From: Rhodalgimonas zhirmunskyi
GTDB lineage: Bacteria; Pseudomonadota; Alphaproteobacteria; Rhodobacterales; Rhodobacteraceae
Direction: 5' to 3'
Length of the DNA stretch: 64,000 nt
NCBI GenBank assembly: GCA_030848925.1
Contig: JANFFA010000001.1
Coordinates: 1,116,001-1,180,000, forward strand
The position numbers were made by a program, and so were the translations under genes. Shown here in pieces: positions 18,125-27,417 of this stretch; position 1 is the stretch's first letter; each line of letters opens with the position of its first letter. The notes below the pieces were generated by a model, which was not told where the DNA came from, ran no database searches, and saw only the letters and a program-made list of their open reading frames with translations.

Positions 18125-18158
18125 GACAGGACCTGCCGCGTAAGTCGTTCGGCGGGGT

Positions 18159-18821
18159 TCACGCGGTTTCGCCCAGCGCGTCCTTGTCCGATTCGACCAG
18201 GTCGATCGGCGCGAGATGCGACCGGGTCAGGCGCAACATGTGGAGAAAAGCGAAGTTCAGCAGGATCGGCAGCAGGGCCAGCACCGCGACCCGCCCCGCC
18301 AGTGGAACGGCGAAGAGGATGAGACCTTCGTTCACCGTCAGGATCACGAATGCGACGAAGGCGAAAAGCCTGAGCATATGGCGGCGCGCGGCCATGGGCA
18401 TTTGGCCATCATCGGGTGCGAAACTGTCCAGCACATCGCGCTCTCCGGCCAGTCCGAGCAGCATGACCAAGGCATAGACGATGCACAGCGCCGACAGGAG
18501 CCGTTGGGAAAACAACGGATCCGCCATCCAGACCTGCACCGCGATGGCCATCAGCATGAGTGCCAGCACAGCGAGATAGGTGATCCGCGCGCGTCCGAAG
18601 CTGCGCTTCATCTGCACCGGCGAATGCGGCATCACGGCCCAGAGTTGCAACGACTGCGCCAGCACGGCGGCCCAGACGAAAGCCATCCTTTCACCGGCTT
18701 CGGCGAAATGCAGCAGGTTCCACGCCGAGAGGAACACCATCGGCATCAGCAACCGCCCGCTCGACACCGGGGGCACGGAGCGCAGCATGAACCACAAAAG
18801 GATTGAAAATCGCCTGATCAT
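18159..18821 (-). CDS. Polytopic membrane protein of unknown function
   Basis: 220 residues with about six hydrophobic segments (for example FVWAAVLAQSLQLWAVM, ITYLAVLALMLMAIAVQVWM, LLSALCIVYALVMLLGLAG, LFAFVAFVILTVNEGLILF, VAVLALLPILLNFAFLHM). No family is recognised. It ends convergently with the alpha/beta hydrolase gene, with a 34-bp gap. The frame and composition look like a real gene. Confidence 0.65.
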   Translation of the reverse strand: MIRRFSILLWFMLRSVPPVSSGRLLMPMVFLSAWNLLHFAEAGERMAFVWAAVLAQSLQLWAVMPHSPVQMKRSFGRARITYLAVLALMLMAIAVQVWMADPLFSQRLLSALCIVYALVMLLGLAGERDVLDSFAPDDGQMPMAARRHMLRLFAFVAFVILTVNEGLILFAVPLAGRVAVLALLPILLNFAFLHMLRLTRSHLAPIDLVESDKDALGETA

Positions 18822-18987
18822 AGGCCCGTTTGACCGCAGGAATGCGGCGGGATTGGGGCAGGCAACGCGGCAAATACCCTTGTTTTTAAGGATGATTTAC
18901 GCGGTTTTGGCACGTATTGCGTGAACCGGCGCGGGGCTGGCGGCAGGGGAAGATCAGCAAGGGCCGTTTTGTTGAGGCACGACGCGC

Positions 18988-19617
18988 TTAACTGTCCTTG
19001 CTTTCCTTCTCGATCCCGTGCTCCTGAAACAGCTTGTTCTGGGTCATGAAGAACGCGAAAATCGCGATGGTCAGGCCAAAGGTTTTGAAGTTCACCCAAG
19101 CCTCGTCCGACATAGTGCGCCAGACGATTTCATTGGCGATTGCCAAGCCAAAGAAGAACGCGGTCAGGCGGCGGGTGAGTTTCATCCACCCCTCGTGATC
19201 GAGTGGCAGCGTGCCGTCCATCACGTAGCGCAGGTAGCTTTGCCCGCGCAGCAGGCCAAAGCCGAGGAGTCCGCCGAAAACGAGGTAGAGGATCGTCGGC
19301 TTCATCTTGATAAAGCTGGGATCGTTGAGCCAGACCGAGAGCCCGCCAAAGACCACCACCAGAAGCACCGTCATGATCTGCATCTTCGACAGGTGTCCGG
19401 TCAGCGCCCAGAGGATGCCGGTGGTCACGACCATCAGCGGGATGAACATCGCGGTGACGATGATGAACCCGTCGTAATCGGTGCCGGCGATGGTGAAAAC
19501 CTCGTCCTTGAGCTTCACATAGGCGAGGAAGAACAGCAGGACCGGCCCCAGTTCGAGGGCGGTCTTGAGGATCGGGTTGATCTTCTTGGTTTCGGGGGTC
19601 TGGCTCGGCTCTGACAT
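18988..19617 (-). CDS. yciB: YciB/IspZ-type inner membrane septation protein
   Basis: 209 residues, polytopic, with the YciB/IspZ features LELGPVLLFFLAY, ATAMFIPL-like second helix, MKPTILYLVFGGLLGFGLL, MDGTLPLDHEGWMKLTRR and FFFGLAIANEIVWRTMSDEAWVNFK. Family members sit in the inner membrane and are linked to cell envelope integrity and septation. It is 8 bp downstream of the EamA transporter gene on the same strand, so they form an operon. Confidence 0.92.
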   Translation of the reverse strand: MSEPSQTPETKKINPILKTALELGPVLLFFLAYVKLKDEVFTIAGTDYDGFIIVTAMFIPLMVVTTGILWALTGHLSKMQIMTVLLVVVFGGLSVWLNDPSFIKMKPTILYLVFGGLLGFGLLRGQSYLRYVMDGTLPLDHEGWMKLTRRLTAFFFGLAIANEIVWRTMSDEAWVNFKTFGLTIAIFAFFMTQNKLFQEHGIEKESKDS

Positions 19618-19625
19618 TTGCTCTC

Positions 19626-20528
19626 CTATCCGCCCATTTCAACTATAACCGCGCCGACAGCAATCAACCCCATGAGGGCAATTCTTCTTGGCCCGCTCTT
19701 TTCGCCCAGCATCAGCCAACCGATCAGCGCGGCGAACACGGTCGAGGTTTCGCGCAGCACCGCCGCCTCGCCCACCTTGTCGAGCCGGGTGGCCAGCATC
19801 ACCGCGCCGAACGAGCCGAAGGCGATCACCCCGCCCAGCATTCCCTTGCGAAACAGCGGCGGCAGGGGCGGCTTTTCCAGCATCGAGCGATAGCGCAGCG
19901 TGGCGATGACCGGAAACACCAGCCCGTCGATGAAGAAGAACCACGCAAGGAAGGTGAAGGGATCGGCGGTCGCGCGGATGCCGTAGGCGTCATAGGTGGT
20001 ATAAAGCGCAACGCCACAGCCAGTAATGACCGCCAGCACCAGCGCCGCGCCCATGGTCTCGCGCCCTTCGGTGATGGTGCGCAGGTTATAAACTGCAAGG
20101 CCGTAAATCCCCGCCAGCAACACCCCAACGCCCAGCCATTGCACCCACGTGAAGGCCTCGTTGAAGATGAAATAGGCACCGATCACGGTGAACAGCGGCC
20201 CGGTGCCGCGCACCACCGGGTAGACCACGGTATAGGCCCCGCGCGCATAGGCCATCGCCTGCAGGAATTTGTAGGCGGTGTGAATGACGAAGGCCCCGGC
20301 AAAGATCGGCCACATGAAAGGCTCGGGCCATGGCACCACGAACAGCGCGATCGGCGCGGCCATCAGCCCGTAAGAGCCATCGATCGCCCCGCGTGACAGC
20401 CACGGATCATAGCGCCCCTTTTGCAGGGCGCCGAAAACCGCGTGTAAAAACGCGGCAAGCAGGGCAAGGAAAAGCGCCAGTTTATGGCCCGTCTGCGTGC
20501 CTTCGATAGAGATCAGCCAATCGATCAT
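19626..20528 (-). CDS. EamA/DMT family transporter
   Basis: 300 residues with about ten transmembrane segments in the two-repeat EamA layout; recognisable pieces are YKFLQAMAYARGAYTVVYPVVRG and PLFTVIGAYFIFNEAFTWVQWLGVGVLLAGIY in the first repeat and REtSTVFAALIGWLMLGEKSGPRR in the second. Substrate unknown; drug/metabolite exporters and uptake permeases share this fold. It precedes yciB and diverges from the MgtC gene. Confidence 0.85.
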   Translation of the reverse strand: MIDWLISIEGTQTGHKLALFLALLAAFLHAVFGALQKGRYDPWLSRGAIDGSYGLMAAPIALFVVPWPEPFMWPIFAGAFVIHTAYKFLQAMAYARGAYTVVYPVVRGTGPLFTVIGAYFIFNEAFTWVQWLGVGVLLAGIYGLAVYNLRTITEGRETMGAALVLAVITGCGVALYTTYDAYGIRATADPFTFLAWFFFIDGLVFPVIATLRYRSMLEKPPLPPLFRKGMLGGVIAFGSFGAVMLATRLDKVGEAAVLRETSTVFAALIGWLMLGEKSGPRRIALMGLIAVGAVIVEMGG

Positions 20529-20597
20529 TCGGTGTTCCCGGGAACCTTGTCCGGCCTGCTTTCGTTGGTCTGCGAAGGAACCAGACAGGGGCGCGGC

Positions 20598-21110
20598 ATG
20601 TGGCAGCAGATTACTGACGAATTCGGAGCCAGTTTTTCGGCGGTGCCTGCGTCGCTTGCCTTTACCCGGCTTCTGATCGCGGTGGTGCTTTCAGCCATTG
20701 TCGGGTTTGAGCGCGAACTTCAAGGCAAACCTGCCGGGTTGCGCACGCATATCCTTGTCGCTGTTGCGGCCTGTCTGTTCGTTCTGGTCGGGCAGGAGTT
20801 GAGTTCCATCCCCTTCGGCAATGCGGGCGAGCAGCGCCACGACCCGTTGCGCATGATCGAAGCCGTCACTGCGGGTGTGGCGTTTCTTGCCGCCGGGGTG
20901 ATCTTTACCAGCGGGGGCAAGGTGCAGAACCTGACCACCGGCGCATCGCTTTGGCTTTGCGGGGCGATCGGGCTGGGTTGTGGCGCGGGCAGCACGTTGC
21001 TGGCGGCGATGGCGACGGGGCTGGTGGTGGCCGTGCTGTTGCTGTTGCGACAGGTTGAAAAGGCGCTTGGCACCTATGAGCAGCCCCGGCAGGACCGGGT
21101 GGAAGACTAG
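20598..21110 (+). CDS. MgtC/SapB family membrane protein
   Basis: 170 residues. The MgtC signature is clear: RLLIAVVLSAIVGFERELQGKPAGLRTHILVAVAACLFVL, then GVAFLAAGVIF and TTGASLWLCGAIGLGCGAG. MgtC proteins act in the inner membrane and are linked to growth at low magnesium and to modulation of the ATP synthase. This is a short form without the C-terminal cytosolic domain. The ATG at 20598 is chosen because the upstream frame lacks a helix. Confidence 0.88.
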   Translation: MWQQITDEFGASFSAVPASLAFTRLLIAVVLSAIVGFERELQGKPAGLRTHILVAVAACLFVLVGQELSSIPFGNAGEQRHDPLRMIEAVTAGVAFLAAGVIFTSGGKVQNLTTGASLWLCGAIGLGCGAGSTLLAAMATGLVVAVLLLLRQVEKALGTYEQPRQDRVED

Positions 21111-21132
21111 GCCAGTTGCGGCGACAGTGGCT

Positions 21133-21168
21133 TAAGTCAGGTGGCCTAAGTCAGTTACCCTAAGTCAG
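21133..21168. repeat. Three direct repeats of TAAGTCAG at 14-bp spacing
   Basis: TAAGTCAG occurs at 21133, 21147 and 21161, exactly 14 bp apart, in the gap between the convergent mgtC-type gene and ftsY; the last copy overlaps the ftsY stop codon (TGA on the minus strand). The 6-bp spacers differ. Confidence 0.55.
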
Positions 21169-22547
21169 GTATCCAGCCCGGTCAGCGCGGCGGCGAATTC
21201 CTCGGGTTCGAACGGGGCGAGGTCGTCGATCTGTTCGCCCACGCCGATGGCATGGATCGGCAGGCCGAACTTGTCGGCCAGCGCCACCAGCACGCCGCCC
21301 TTGGCGGTGCCGTCGAGCTTGGTCATCACCAGCCCCGAGACATCGGCGAGTTTCTGGAAGGTTTCGACCTGAGACAGCGCGTTCTGGCCCGTGGTGGCAT
21401 CGAGCACCAAAAGCGTGTTGTGCGGCGCGGTTTCATCCAGTTTGCGGATGACGCGGACGATCTTGGCCAGTTCTTCCATCAGGTCGGCGCGGTTTTGCAG
21501 CCGCCCGGCGGTGTCGATCATAAGCAGGTCGGCGCCGTCGGCCTCGGCCTTTTTCATCGCATCATAGGCAAGGCTGGCGGGATCTGAGCCTTCGGGCGCA
21601 GTCAGAACCGGCACGCCGGCGCGCTCGCCCCAGACCTGAAGCTGTTCGACCGCGGCGGCGCGGAAGGTGTCGCCCGCGGCGATCACCACCTGCTTGCCCG
21701 CCGCCTTGAATTGCGAGGCCAGCTTGCCGATGGTCGTGGTCTTGCCCGAACCGTTGACGCCCACCACCAGCACCACCTGCGGTTTTTTCGGAAACAGCGG
21801 CATCGGCTTTGCGACCTGCTCCATGATGCGGGCGATTTCGCGCGACAGCAGTTGCTTGATTTCCTCGGTCGAGACTTTCTGGCCAAAGCGGCCCTCGGCC
21901 ATGTTGGCGGTGACGCGCAGGGCGGTATCGACCCCCATGTCGGACGCGATGAGCAGTTCTTCGATCTGTTCGAGCATGTCGTCATCCAGCACCCGGCGGG
22001 TGACGGTCTTGGTCTCTTTACGGCCCAGTAGGCGGCCGATAAAGCCCGGTTTCGCCGCCCCCGGCGAGACCTCGACCTGAGGTGCGAGGCTTTCGAGCGG
22101 GATCTCTGTCGGGATTTCGACCGGAATTTCGGCGGGCGCGGGATCGGCGGGCTGTGGCGCCTCGACCGGGGCGTCCTGCGGGATTTCCTGCGGCGTGGGC
22201 GTCGGTGTGGGCAGGTCCGGCGCCGGGACTTCCTGTGGCGACGGGGTCGGCTCGGGAAGGTCTGGGCGCGGTTCTGGTAGCGGCTGCGGCTCGGGCTCAG
22301 GTTCGGGAATAGGCTCTGGTTCGGGAGCGGGTTCCGGTTCTGGCTGCGGCTCAGGCTCGGGTTCGGGAGTCGGCTCCGGAGTCGGCTCTGGCTCCGGTTG
22401 AGGGGTCGGCTCGGGTTCAGGCGCAGGCTCTACCGAAACCTCGACTTCCTCTTCGACGCCGCCATCTTCAACGATTGCGTCGAGCCCCTCCTCGAGTTTG
22501 GAGGAGGATTTGAAGAGCTTGTCCTTGAGCTTGCGGAAAAATGCCAT
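21165..22547 (-). CDS. ftsY: Signal recognition particle receptor FtsY
   Basis: SRP receptor GTPase that docks ribosome-nascent chain complexes at the membrane. The NG domain motifs are all present: [20 protein letters not shown] (G1), [29 protein letters not shown] (G3), [10 protein letters not shown] (G4) and [17 protein letters not shown]. The N-terminus is basic ([18 protein letters not shown]). An acidic, proline-rich A region of about 80-100 residues follows (residues roughly 40-125), built of PEPEPxPEP repeats. Total length is 460, longer than compact FtsY. It is convergent with the mgtC-type gene. Confidence 0.96.
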   Translation of the reverse strand: MAFFRKLKDKLFKSSSKLEEGLDAIVEDGGVEEEVEVSVEPAPEPEPTPQPEPEPTPEPTPEPEPEPQPEPEPAPEPEPIPEPEPEPQPLPEPRPDLPEPTPSPQEVPAPDLPTPTPTPQEIPQDAPVEAPQPADPAPAEIPVEIPTEIPLESLAPQVEVSPGAAKPGFIGRLLGRKETKTVTRRVLDDDMLEQIEELLIASDMGVDTALRVTANMAEGRFGQKVSTEEIKQLLSREIARIMEQVAKPMPLFPKKPQVVLVVGVNGSGKTTTIGKLASQFKAAGKQVVIAAGDTFRAAAVEQLQVWGERAGVPVLTAPEGSDPASLAYDAMKKAEADGADLLMIDTAGRLQNRADLMEELAKIVRVIRKLDETAPHNTLLVLDATTGQNALSQVETFQKLADVSGLVMTKLDGTAKGGVLVALADKFGLPIHAIGVGEQIDDLAPFEPEEFAAALTGLDT

Positions 22548-22663
22548 TCTGCGCCTCTTGTTTGCGGTCTCTTTTCAAATAGTGCCCCGGGGGAAGGATG
22601 AAAAGGTGGATTGCACTGGCAAGCGGATTGCACTGGCGCGCGCATCCGCGCAGCATGGGCGGG

Positions 22664-23569
22664 ATGTACCGTTTAACCATTGTCCTTTCCCTGTGCCTTG
22701 CCCTTTGGCCCGTGATTTCGCGGGGCGAGAGTGTGACCGGGCCGCCCGGCACGCTGTGTTCCAGCGGCGAATGGGGGCATCGCGAGTGCATCCGCCCGGC
22801 GCATTTCGTGCATGACACCTGTCAGGCGATCGAGCATTTCGCGGCGCAAAGCGGCCTTGATCCGGGGTTTTTCGCGCGACTGATCTGGCAGGAAAGCCGG
22901 TTTGATCCGTTCGCGCTCAGCCCGGTGGGGGCGCAGGGCATCGCGCAGTTCATGCCGCAAACGGCAGAGTTGCGGGGCCTGCGCGATCCGTTCAACCCGG
23001 CCGAGGCGCTGGAACATTCGGCGCAGTACCTGGCCGAGATGGCGCGGCGGTATGGCAACCTTGGCCTTGCGGCCGTGGGGTATAACGGCGGCGAACGGCG
23101 GGCCGAAGGGATCATCGCGGGCACCGGCGGGCTGGCGCGCGAAACGGTGAATTATGTTGCGATCATCACCGGGCTGAGTTGGCAGGACTGGCTTGAACCG
23201 GACGTCGCGACACCCGATCTGGCGCTGTCGAAGGGCCAGACCTTTCGCGCGGCTTGTTATCAACTGGCGCGCGATCGCAAGCTTTCGCCAATGCCCCGGC
23301 CCAAGCCGCGCGTGAACCCGTGGGGCGTGCAGGTGGCCTTTGGCGTGACGAAAGGGCGCGCGAAAGCCGCGTTCAAGGCGAAAACCCGGGCTTGTAGCGG
23401 CCTCGTGAAGGGCGCGCCGGTCGATTATATCTGGCAAAAGAGCCGCGCCAGCCCGAAGGGCGGGTATTTCATGGCGCGGATCGGGCGCGCAAGCCGGGAT
23501 GAGGCTTGGGGGCTGTGCCGGAAGCTGAAGGCGCGCGGATGTGTTTGCGCGGTCTATCGCAATGACTGA
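22664..23569 (+). CDS. Lytic transglycosylase with C-terminal SPOR-like domain
   Basis: SLT-type muramidase that cleaves peptidoglycan glycan strands to 1,6-anhydro products. A signal peptide (YRLTIVLSLCLALWPVISRG) is followed by the SLT domain: FFARLIWQESRFDPFALSPVGAQGIAQFMPQTA, with the catalytic Glu in WQESRF, and LGLAAVGYNGGERR. The C-terminal about 70 residues (ARACSGL...GGYFMARIGRA...LKARGCVCAVYR) have the layout of a SPOR domain. The start could also be the ATG at 22655 or 22598; 22664 gives the cleanest signal peptide. It is divergent from ftsY. Confidence 0.9.
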   Translation: MYRLTIVLSLCLALWPVISRGESVTGPPGTLCSSGEWGHRECIRPAHFVHDTCQAIEHFAAQSGLDPGFFARLIWQESRFDPFALSPVGAQGIAQFMPQTAELRGLRDPFNPAEALEHSAQYLAEMARRYGNLGLAAVGYNGGERRAEGIIAGTGGLARETVNYVAIITGLSWQDWLEPDVATPDLALSKGQTFRAACYQLARDRKLSPMPRPKPRVNPWGVQVAFGVTKGRAKAAFKAKTRACSGLVKGAPVDYIWQKSRASPKGGYFMARIGRASRDEAWGLCRKLKARGCVCAVYRND

Positions 23570-23572
23570 AGC

Positions 23573-24211
23573 TTAGCCGATGAACGCGAGGGTAAACAGC
23601 GCCTGCGCCAGCCAGTAGAGCGGCCAGATCGCAAAGGGCGCGAGGCGTTTCGCCGGCCCTTCGCGCAGCACGAACATTTCGAGCGCGAGGATCAGGTCGG
23701 ACGCGATGAAGAGAAAGGCGGCAAGGCGGGCGTCCTGCACCGCAAGCGGCAGGGCCTGCGCCGAGACACCCATGCCAAGGATGATCGGGATATAGGCCAT
23801 CACCGGCCCGCGCAGTGCGCCGGTGCGCGGCCACAAAAGCACCGCCATGACGATGCCCAGAACCGCCAACCCGGCAAGGATGGGCCATGCGGCGGGGATG
23901 CGCCCCAGATCGGCCCCCGGCGTGGTGAGGAAAAGCGCGATATAGGCCAGATGCCCGGCGGCAAAGGCCCCGACACCGGCCATGAACGCCCCATCGCCCG
24001 CGCGCGACAGAAGGTAGTCACCCAAGGCACAGAGCGCCAGCGCGACGATCAGAAGCACCGGGCCATGGCCCAGCGCCGCCGCGGCCAGCAGAAGGACGAC
24101 CGAGAGCGTTTTGATCACCGACTTCTTGAGTGACGGTCGACGATAGCAATGCGCGATCCAGTACGATGTCGCCAATCCGGCGGCGATCATCATCAGCGTG
24201 GTGATTTCCAT
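23573..24211 (-). CDS. YhhN family protein (lysoplasmalogenase-type)
   Basis: 212 residues and about eight transmembrane segments. Matches YhhN/TMEM86: ALGDYLLSR, GVGAFAAGHLAYIALF, and the conserved aspartate near the end FIASDLILALEMFVL. Members of the family hydrolyse the vinyl-ether bond of lysoplasmalogens in animals and in some bacteria; the substrate here is not established. Its stop is 3 bp from that of the convergent transglycosylase gene. Confidence 0.85.
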   Translation of the reverse strand: MEITTLMMIAAGLATSYWIAHCYRRPSLKKSVIKTLSVVLLLAAAALGHGPVLLIVALALCALGDYLLSRAGDGAFMAGVGAFAAGHLAYIALFLTTPGADLGRIPAAWPILAGLAVLGIVMAVLLWPRTGALRGPVMAYIPIILGMGVSAQALPLAVQDARLAAFLFIASDLILALEMFVLREGPAKRLAPFAIWPLYWLAQALFTLAFIG

Positions 24212-24315
24212 GTGGCTCCCTTTCCCGTCGGGTCAGCATAGCGCGACGATCCGCGCCGGGAAATGAGCCAATTTGCGCCCTGATCCCGCGCCGATTTTAC
24301 GCTATCACCCCGGTC

Positions 24316-25341
24316 ATGATCGGATTCGTTTTGGCCATTCTTGCGCAGGTGGGGCTGTTGGTGCTGGGCGCGCTATGGGGCGGCGGTTGGGCCGTGGCGG
24401 CGCTGGTTTACATCACCGCCTTTGCCGCTGCGTTGGACCGGGTTGTACCGCGGCTGTTTCCGGATGCGGCGCAGGGGGCCGAGTTTCCAAGCGGCGCGCG
24501 GTTTTCGGTGGCGCTGGGGCTGATCCACTTCGCGCTTCTGGGGTTGGTGCTGCACGTGATTTCGGGTGACGCCCTGAGCGTGGCAGAAAAACTTTTTATA
24601 TTCGTTGCTTACGCGCTGTTCTTTGGGCAAGTGTCACACCCCAACGCGCATGAGCTTATTCATCGAAGCGCCCGTTTTCCAAGGCTTTTAGGGCGTTGGG
24701 TCTATATATCACTGCTTTTCGGGCATCATGCCTCGGCGCATGTTCTGGTGCATCACTCCTATGTCGGCACAGAGAAAGACCCGAACTCGCCCAAACTTGG
24801 GGCAAGCTTTTATCATTTCTTTGCAAAGGCATGGCGCGGGTCGTTCACACAAGGCCTGAAAGCGGAAACGGCCTTGAGGGCGCGGGGAAGCCGGGCGCGC
24901 AGACGCTGGTCGCACCCCTATGTGCAGTATGTCGGCGGCGCGGTTGGGTTCGTTGTGGCGGCGGCGGTTCTGTTCGGGGCGAAGGGGCTTATCGCTTACC
25001 TTACGCTGGCGCTTTACGCACAGGTGCAGATCCTGCTGGCCGATTACGTGCAGCATTACGGGCTGCGCCGCGTGATCCGCGACAATGGCAAGCCTGAGCC
25101 GGTGAGCGATGCGCATAGCTGGAATTCGCCGCATTGGTTCAGCTCGGCGCTGATGGTGAATGCGCCGCGCCATTCGGATCATCACCTGCACCCGAGCCGG
25201 CCCTATCCCGGCCTGCGCCTGCGCGACGGGATGCCGATCCTGCCCCATTCCCTGCCGGTGATGGCGGTGCTGGCGCTTTATCCGCCGATCTGGCGACGGG
25301 TGATGCGCAGGGAACTGGACGGGCTGGGCAAGGGCGGCTAG
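24316..25341 (+). CDS. alkB: AlkB-type membrane di-iron hydroxylase (alkane 1-monooxygenase family)
   Basis: 341 residues, membrane embedded. All three histidine clusters of the integral-membrane di-iron family are present: HELIH at about 115-119, HVLVHHSYVGTEKDPNSPK at about 138, and NAPRHSDHHLHPSRPYPGLR near 280; DYVQHYGLRR corresponds to the conserved EHYGL motif. This matches AlkB rather than fatty-acid desaturases because of the RHSDHH motif. AlkB usually needs rubredoxin and rubredoxin reductase, and neither is in the window. Substrate unproven; terminal hydroxylation of medium-chain alkanes is the family reaction. Confidence 0.88.
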   Translation: MIGFVLAILAQVGLLVLGALWGGGWAVAALVYITAFAAALDRVVPRLFPDAAQGAEFPSGARFSVALGLIHFALLGLVLHVISGDALSVAEKLFIFVAYALFFGQVSHPNAHELIHRSARFPRLLGRWVYISLLFGHHASAHVLVHHSYVGTEKDPNSPKLGASFYHFFAKAWRGSFTQGLKAETALRARGSRARRRWSHPYVQYVGGAVGFVVAAAVLFGAKGLIAYLTLALYAQVQILLADYVQHYGLRRVIRDNGKPEPVSDAHSWNSPHWFSSALMVNAPRHSDHHLHPSRPYPGLRLRDGMPILPHSLPVMAVLALYPPIWRRVMRRELDGLGKGG

Positions 25342-25350
25342 CCTTGTGCC

Positions 25351-25746
25351 ATGCGACGGTTGATCCTTCTTCTTACCTTCCTGCTGACCGGGCCTGCCTT
25401 TGCCGAGGGTTTCCTCGATGCGGAAGGGTTCGACGCGGCGACGCGTGGCAAGACCTATAGCTATAGCTCGGGCGGCGCGCCTTATGGGGCCGAGGAATAC
25501 CTGCCCGACCGACGCGTGCGCTGGTCGTTCCTTGATGGCGAGTGCCTTGACGGGGTCTGGTGGCAGGAAGGCGATTTCATCTGCTTCGAGTATCAGGACG
25601 ACCCCGAGCCGCATTGCTGGACCTTTCAGCACGGCCCGAGCGGGATGGTCGCGACGCTGAAGGGCGAAGGCGGCGGGCGTGTGCTTTACGAGGTGGAGCA
25701 GAGCGACAAGCCGCTGATGTGCCTTGGGCCGAAAGTGGGCGTTTAG
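25351..25746 (+). CDS. Small exported protein of unknown function
   Basis: 131 residues with a signal peptide (RRLILLLTFLLTGPAFA). The mature part has four cysteines (GECLDG, FICFEY, PHCWTF, LMCLGP) and looks like a compact disulfide-bonded domain. It starts 9 bp after alkB and is probably co-transcribed. Its 3' end overlaps the xseA stop on the other strand by 4 bp. Family not recognised. Confidence 0.75.
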   Translation: MRRLILLLTFLLTGPAFAEGFLDAEGFDAATRGKTYSYSSGGAPYGAEEYLPDRRVRWSFLDGECLDGVWWQEGDFICFEYQDDPEPHCWTFQHGPSGMVATLKGEGGGRVLYEVEQSDKPLMCLGPKVGV

Positions 25747-27347
25747 AAAAGCGAGCCTTGGTCGGGGCTGTCTTTTTTCGGCTTCGGTGCGGGTTTGGGC
25801 GCGGGTTTGCGCGCTGGCTTTTTCTGTGCCGGTTGCGACTCGGCCTTGGACGCGGTGCCATCGCCCACGGTAAGGCGGGCGTCCTGAAACTGGATTTCCA
25901 GCGCGCCGGCCTTGGCGGCCTGTTTGGCCGTCGTCACCAGATCACCATCGCCGCGCACCACGGCATAGCCGCGTTTCAAGGTCGCCTTGTAGCCCAGCGT
26001 GTCACGTAAGCGAGCCAGCGCAGTCAGATGATCACGCCACGCCATTGTCTGGCGCCGTCCAGCTTCTGAAAGGCTGTATTCAATAGACCGGAAGCGCTCT
26101 CGTCTCCTTTTGACCTCGCGCTCGACACGCTCGATGTCGAGCCTATCCGTCCGCCGGTCCAGCGCGTCGCGTTTACGTTCGATCGCCCGGGTCAGGCCAG
26201 AGGCGAGGCGCGGGCCATGCAGCGCAAGGCGCTGCGAGGCCTGCCCGAGGCGCGCGCGCAGCATGTTGGGGCGCAGCGGGCCGGACACCTCGGAAAGATG
26301 CACGCGGCGGCGGCTGACCCCGGTTTGCAACGCAGCGGGCAGACGTTCACCCGCGCGGTCAAGCCGCTGGCGCGGGCCATCTAGAAGGCCTTCGGGGCGC
26401 GGCAAGGCGCGGGCCAGATCGCGCAGGCGCTGGCCGCGCGACGCAACCCCCAAGGACAGCGCCTGTGCCATGCGCGCGCCCTGCCCTTCGAGCGTTGCCA
26501 GAAGCTCGTGCCGGACGGGCACGGCGATTTCGGCGGCGGCGGTGGGCGTGGGTGCGCGACGGTCCGAAACATAGTCGATCAGCGTCGTGTCCGTCTCGTG
26601 CCCGACGGCGGAGATCAACGGGATGGTTGAGGCGGCGGCGGCGCGCGCGACGATTTCTTCGTTGAAACCCCAGAGATCCTCGATCGAGCCGCCGCCACGG
26701 GCGACGATCAGCAGGTCGGGGCGCGGAATTCGCCCGCCGGATTCCAGCGCGTTGAAGCCATTGATGGCGTTGGCCACCTCGGCGGCGCAGCGGTCGCCCT
26801 GAACGGCCACAGGCCAGATCAGCACCTTGCGCGGGAACCGGTCACGCAGGCGATGCAGGATGTCGCGGATCACCGCGCCGGAGGGCGAAGTGACGACGCC
26901 GATGATTTCCGGCAGGTACGGCAGCTTCTTCTTGCGTTCGGGCGCGAACAGACCTTCGGCCGCGAGCGCCGCCTTGCGTTTTTCCAGCATCGCCATGAGC
27001 GCGCCCATGCCCGCTGGTTTCATGTCCTCGATCACGATCTGGTAGCGCGACTGGCCGCCGAAGGTGGTGAGCCGCCCGGTGGCGACGACCTCCATCCCCT
27101 CTTCTGGCTGGATTTGCAGGCGAGAGGCGACGCCCTTCCAGATCACGCCATTGATGACCGATTTGTCGTCCTTGAGGTCGAGATAGACATGGCCCGAGCG
27201 CGGGCGCGAGACGCGGCCCACCTCGCCACGGATGCGGACATGGCCGAACTCGCCCTCGATCACGCGTTTGATGGCGTTCGAAAGCTCGGTTACCGAAAAC
27301 TCCGGGTCGTTGAGGCCGGGGCTGGGATCGTCGATCAGGTCGGACAT
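25743..27347 (-). CDS. xseA: Exodeoxyribonuclease VII large subunit
   Basis: Catalytic subunit of ExoVII, which degrades single-stranded DNA with small subunit XseB. The N-terminal OB-fold segment ([28 protein letters not shown]) and the core ([43 protein letters not shown] and [29 protein letters not shown]) are diagnostic. A long helical C-terminal part follows, ending in a lysine/proline-rich tail ([17 protein letters not shown]). The length, 534, is somewhat above the usual 400-460 owing to this tail. It is divergent from purD with a 70-bp gap. Confidence 0.96.
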   Translation of the reverse strand: MSDLIDDPSPGLNDPEFSVTELSNAIKRVIEGEFGHVRIRGEVGRVSRPRSGHVYLDLKDDKSVINGVIWKGVASRLQIQPEEGMEVVATGRLTTFGGQSRYQIVIEDMKPAGMGALMAMLEKRKAALAAEGLFAPERKKKLPYLPEIIGVVTSPSGAVIRDILHRLRDRFPRKVLIWPVAVQGDRCAAEVANAINGFNALESGGRIPRPDLLIVARGGGSIEDLWGFNEEIVARAAAASTIPLISAVGHETDTTLIDYVSDRRAPTPTAAAEIAVPVRHELLATLEGQGARMAQALSLGVASRGQRLRDLARALPRPEGLLDGPRQRLDRAGERLPAALQTGVSRRRVHLSEVSGPLRPNMLRARLGQASQRLALHGPRLASGLTRAIERKRDALDRRTDRLDIERVEREVKRRRERFRSIEYSLSEAGRRQTMAWRDHLTALARLRDTLGYKATLKRGYAVVRGDGDLVTTAKQAAKAGALEIQFQDARLTVGDGTASKAESQPAQKKPARKPAPKPAPKPKKDSPDQGSLF

Positions 27348-27417
27348 GCGCGCTCGCTTGTTTTACCGCTCTCGCCAGCTTAGAACGCGGCGCAACGAAG
27401 GTGAAGCGGAGAGCGGC

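Noticed and set aside
20534-20545. 12-bp palindrome GTTCCCGGGAAC between the EamA and MgtC genes as an operator
   Set aside because: A short GC-rich palindrome is expected by chance at this composition, and I know no regulator that uses it.
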